From contig NZ_MJMG01000001.1 of the NCBI RefSeq assembly GCF_001752665.1, positions 160,879 to 219,595 on the forward strand: a DNA stretch of 58,717 nt. Direction: 5' to 3'. This stretch comes from Wolbachia pipientis (GTDB lineage: Bacteria; Pseudomonadota; Alphaproteobacteria; Rickettsiales; Anaplasmataceae). Numbering within the stretch: the stretch's first letter is position 1; every line of letters starts with the position of its first letter. Positions 56,187 through 58,717 of the stretch are shown here, piece after piece. Made by a program: the position numbers and the translations under genes. Below the pieces are notes generated by a model. The model searched no databases. It saw only the letters and a list, made by a program, of their open reading frames with translations, and was not told where the DNA came from.

Positions 56187-58717
56187 GGTACATAATAAAA
56201 CTGTCAGTGTTTGTATTGTATTGCTTTGCAGCTGAAGCTGAATATGGAGCAAGTGACTGTGTGAATCCTGGATTACAGAACGAAATTAGTAGCGTAAATA
56301 TAGAGATTCCAGTACGTAAGGATAATGATAATCTTAAAATGCACTGGGTTAATACACGTGAAACAGTCAGCAAGGGTAATGGTAAAGTAACATTCACTGT
56401 CGATGGTTTAATAGATTTTTGTCCTGAAGTTGAATCAAAAACATTAGTGCCTGCTTTATTTTGTGATGATGATTCAGAACCGGATTATAGTGAGGCAGAA
56501 AATATTGATAATGTAAGTGATGACTTTGGCCGTGACTTGGGTAAAGTATGTTCTGGAGGTAGTACAAAGAGTAGAAAGCGTTATGTTGATACTGGGATTA
56601 AAGTAAACGCTGGTGATAAATTAATCTTTAGCTTAGTACCGAGAACAAAAACAATAATATGTGACAATGCTAAAAATTTTGCAGATCAAATTACTTTGGA
56701 TGAGATATATAGCAGTGACAATGGTGATGTGACTGATCCTGTTGCTATATGTAGAGGAAGTGATAAATTTTTCTGTCCAGGCCAGGAGACAAAAAGTGTA
56801 AAACAACCTCTATTTAATCTGCCAGGTAAATATGATGTCCTAATCGGTAATGGGTATACGCCATATGATAATAAAGTATATCGTAATGGTAATTTACCTG
56901 ACCCATGGATGAAAAGTGCGTTATTAGATTTACGTCGTTGTCCTAGACAAAGATTAATGCAATCAGGAGAGTTGTTTCCTTTAGGCCAAGCCGTTAGGGA
57001 TGAAATATTCACATCGTGTTCTGCAGATCAAGAGTGTATAAAACGCAAAGAAATAGAATACGCAGAAAAAGAAAAAAGGAAATATGGCTTGTATGAGCTG
57101 AACTGTACTGGAAATAAGATATGTTATAATGCAAGAGGAATTGGTACAGACTGTGTCTCTTCTATAAGGTATAAAAAGTATGATAGGAATAATAGATGTG
57201 ATATGTATAGTTATTTGGAAGATAATATTGAAGATAATATTAAGGATGAAAAGGGTAATATATTACGCAAGATCAAGATATGGGGTAACGTAGAAAATAA
57301 TAACGAAAACAATCAATGTAATATAGCTTCTGGCATTGAGGAAATAGATGACAATATATCCTGGGCTGAGTCTCTTGTCGCAAAAATAGTTAGTCCTAGT
57401 AAAGAAAGAGTTGGTGCTAATAACATTATTATAGATAGCTTTCCTTTGCCACAGTTGCTTGATGATTCTGAAGGTAGTCAATGTTTCCCGAATAAAAACA
57501 ATGAAAGTGATAAAAAGTGTGCATTAATTAATAGTGATGATTTTAAGCAATCTTCTTTGCAACTTGATCACGAATACACTGTAAGCAATGTAAAGGATCA
57601 TAGTTCTGTTATGTTGGCTATCGCAGGTATACAAGGTGATGATTATAATCTCTATAAAGGTGGATATCATGTTAAAACACGTAAATCGTGTAAGTTTGCT
57701 AGAGGAGAAAAATTATACCTTTATATAGGTAATAGACCACCGGAAGATATTGATCAAATTTTTCAAGGTGACGCAAATATGTTTTATCACCTAGATCCAA
57801 GTGTCGAACATGACTCTGAGATTGTATCGAAAAAACAAGAGGGATGTAATGTTGTATATACTATAAATAAAGAGAAGTTAAAAGATGATGAAACTAAAAA
57901 AATATATTTTGGTATTGATGTCCGAAATGCAATAAGCAATGAACTAGCAAAGAATAATAGTATATATAATAGGTATAATGTAAATCTCTCTGTAAAAAAT
58001 CGCATGAATAACTGGGTTTCATCAACTGTAAATGGTGTATTAAATTACGTAAAAAAACATGTGATACAAAAATCAGATATTAAAGATGTATATAAAAAAT
58101 ATGCAAAAAGACTTTTAAACTCAGTAAGCGCTCTGCTTACTTTATATATTATATTTTCTGCTATGGGATATATATTAGGTACAATAGAATTAGGCATAAA
58201 TGATTTTATTATCAGGAAAGTTAAAATAGCTTTTATAATTTTTGCGCTAAGTGAAAGAAGTTGGGAGTTTTTTGGAGAAAACTTATATACGATTTTCATC
58301 GATGCTACTAGTGACCTAATTGACAGCTTTTCTGGTTACAACAATCCAGAAAACACACAGAAATTTGCATTTTTGGATAAGAGTCTAGGTGTGCTTTTTT
58401 CAGTTGAAACTTGGTTGAAATTTTTTTCACTCGCTATTACTGGTCCTTTTGGCTTTATTGCATTTGTGTCTATACTATGGGCTACTGTTATTTTTTTAAA
58501 ATGCATGATTATTGCTATAATGAGATATTTGATAGCTACAGTACTAGTAGGTTTATTACTTACATTAGGACCTCTATTTATAATACTTTTTCTGTTTCAA
58601 ATAACTCGTGACTTATTTCATAGCTGGATAAGGATGATGGCTTCTGTTTCCATGCAGCCAGTCATTGCATTCACTTTTTTATCGCTTTTGAATGGGCTGC
58701 TCTATAATATTTTCTAT
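56183..58717 (+). CDS. virB6-3: VirB6 paralogue 3, 5' part (runs off the window)
   Basis: From ATG 56183, overlapping the previous stop, the frame is open to the last base (845 codons), so the gene continues beyond the window. It begins with a signal peptide (MRYIIKLSVFVLYCFAAEA), then about 640 hydrophilic residues with many cysteines (several CPG- or CPR-type turns), and reaches the VirB6 core at the end: SVETWLKFFSLAITGPFGFI and LVGLLLTLGPLFIILFLFQI match virB6-2 in order. In known relatives a fourth, even longer virB6 follows. Confidence 0.9.
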   Translation, partial: MRYIIKLSVFVLYCFAAEAEYGASDCVNPGLQNEISSVNIEIPVRKDNDNLKMHWVNTRETVSKGNGKVTFTVDGLIDFCPEVESKTLVPALFCDDDSEPDYSEAENIDNVSDDFGRDLGKVCSGGSTKSRKRYVDTGIKVNAGDKLIFSLVPRTKTIICDNAKNFADQITLDEIYSSDNGDVTDPVAICRGSDKFFCPGQETKSVKQPLFNLPGKYDVLIGNGYTPYDNKVYRNGNLPDPWMKSALLDLRRCPRQRLMQSGELFPLGQAVRDEIFTSCSADQECIKRKEIEYAEKEKRKYGLYELNCTGNKICYNARGIGTDCVSSIRYKKYDRNNRCDMYSYLEDNIEDNIKDEKGNILRKIKIWGNVENNNENNQCNIASGIEEIDDNISWAESLVAKIVSPSKERVGANNIIIDSFPLPQLLDDSEGSQCFPNKNNESDKKCALINSDDFKQSSLQLDHEYTVSNVKDHSSVMLAIAGIQGDDYNLYKGGYHVKTRKSCKFARGEKLYLYIGNRPPEDIDQIFQGDANMFYHLDPSVEHDSEIVSKKQEGCNVVYTINKEKLKDDETKKIYFGIDVRNAISNELAKNNSIYNRYNVNLSVKNRMNNWVSSTVNGVLNYVKKHVIQKSDIKDVYKKYAKRLLNSVSALLTLYIIFSAMGYILGTIELGINDFIIRKVKIAFIIFALSERSWEFFGENLYTIFIDATSDLIDSFSGYNNPENTQKFAFLDKSLGVLFSVETWLKFFSLAITGPFGFIAFVSILWATVIFLKCMIIAIMRYLIATVLVGLLLTLGPLFIILFLFQITRDLFHSWIRMMASVSMQPVIAFTFLSLLNGLLYNIFY

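Noticed and set aside
57787-58299. Minus-strand open frames opposite virB6-3
   Set aside because: The plus strand is open throughout as a VirB6 paralogue with matching core motifs, so these are shadows.
1-58717. CRISPR arrays, rRNA genes, prophage
   Set aside because: No regularly spaced repeats, rRNA signatures or phage structural genes were seen on either strand.

Overview
The window is about 30% G+C and carries a gene set typical of Anaplasmataceae (Rickettsiales): class I lysyl-tRNA synthetase, a virB3-virB4-virB6 cluster with several very long VirB6 paralogues, ankyrin-repeat proteins, an iron ABC permease, and scattered informational genes instead of classical operons. I read it as a chromosomal segment of an Ehrlichia or Neoehrlichia-like obligate intracellular bacterium. 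I cannot fix the species from sequence alone. 

Layout. 1-2.4 kb: three overlapping membrane or exported proteins whose architecture resembles the inner-membrane assembly proteins of type IV pili or type II secretion, then tRNA-Arg(CCG). 2.5-7.7 kb: a minus-strand run of a NuoN/Mrp-like antiporter subunit, ffh and mutS. 8-13 kb: an orphan protein, dnaN, a Bax-inhibitor-1 family protein, cox11/ctaG (5' end broken by an A9 run), comF, rpmI, rplT and a stump of fmt. 13.4-24 kb: iron permease, purH, MFS remnant, nadK, rpmE, dprA, fdxA, metK, plus two paralogous four-helix membrane proteins with tails rich in eukaryote-like short motifs. 24-28 kb: two tandem ankyrin proteins (the first behind a perfect consensus promoter), lpdA and a dead radC. 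28-34 kb: one 1975-residue protein with an OTU-type cysteine protease domain, a second CE-clan (Ulp1/YopJ-like) cysteine protease candidate domain and a long helical-repeat body. 34-36 kb: a gene graveyard (mutL fragment, segmental duplication, IS5 transposase and serine recombinase remnants). 36-45 kb: yebC, a carotenoid-oxygenase family protein, a small lipoprotein, a hydrolase, a cysteine desulfurase, the PPDK regulator, an orphan repeat protein, ccmC, mpg and pdhB. 45-48.5 kb: a frameshifted membrane gene, maf, infA and lysK. 48.5 kb to the end: virB3, virB4, virB6-1, virB6-2 and the 5' part of virB6-3. 

The most interesting theme is host interaction. A type IV secretion system cluster shares this window with several proteins that look made to act in or on the host: the double-protease giant, two ankyrin proteins, two Inc-like membrane proteins with PPxY, SH3-ligand and ITAM-like motifs, and an orphan repeat protein. 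The giant protein's promoter region has been duplicated next to wrecked mobile elements, so this locus has been rearranged. The second theme is decay: mutL, radC, fmt, an MFS transporter, two mobile elements and a membrane protein gene are all broken here. At least one probably essential gene (cox11) looks as if it depends on slippage or an alternative start.
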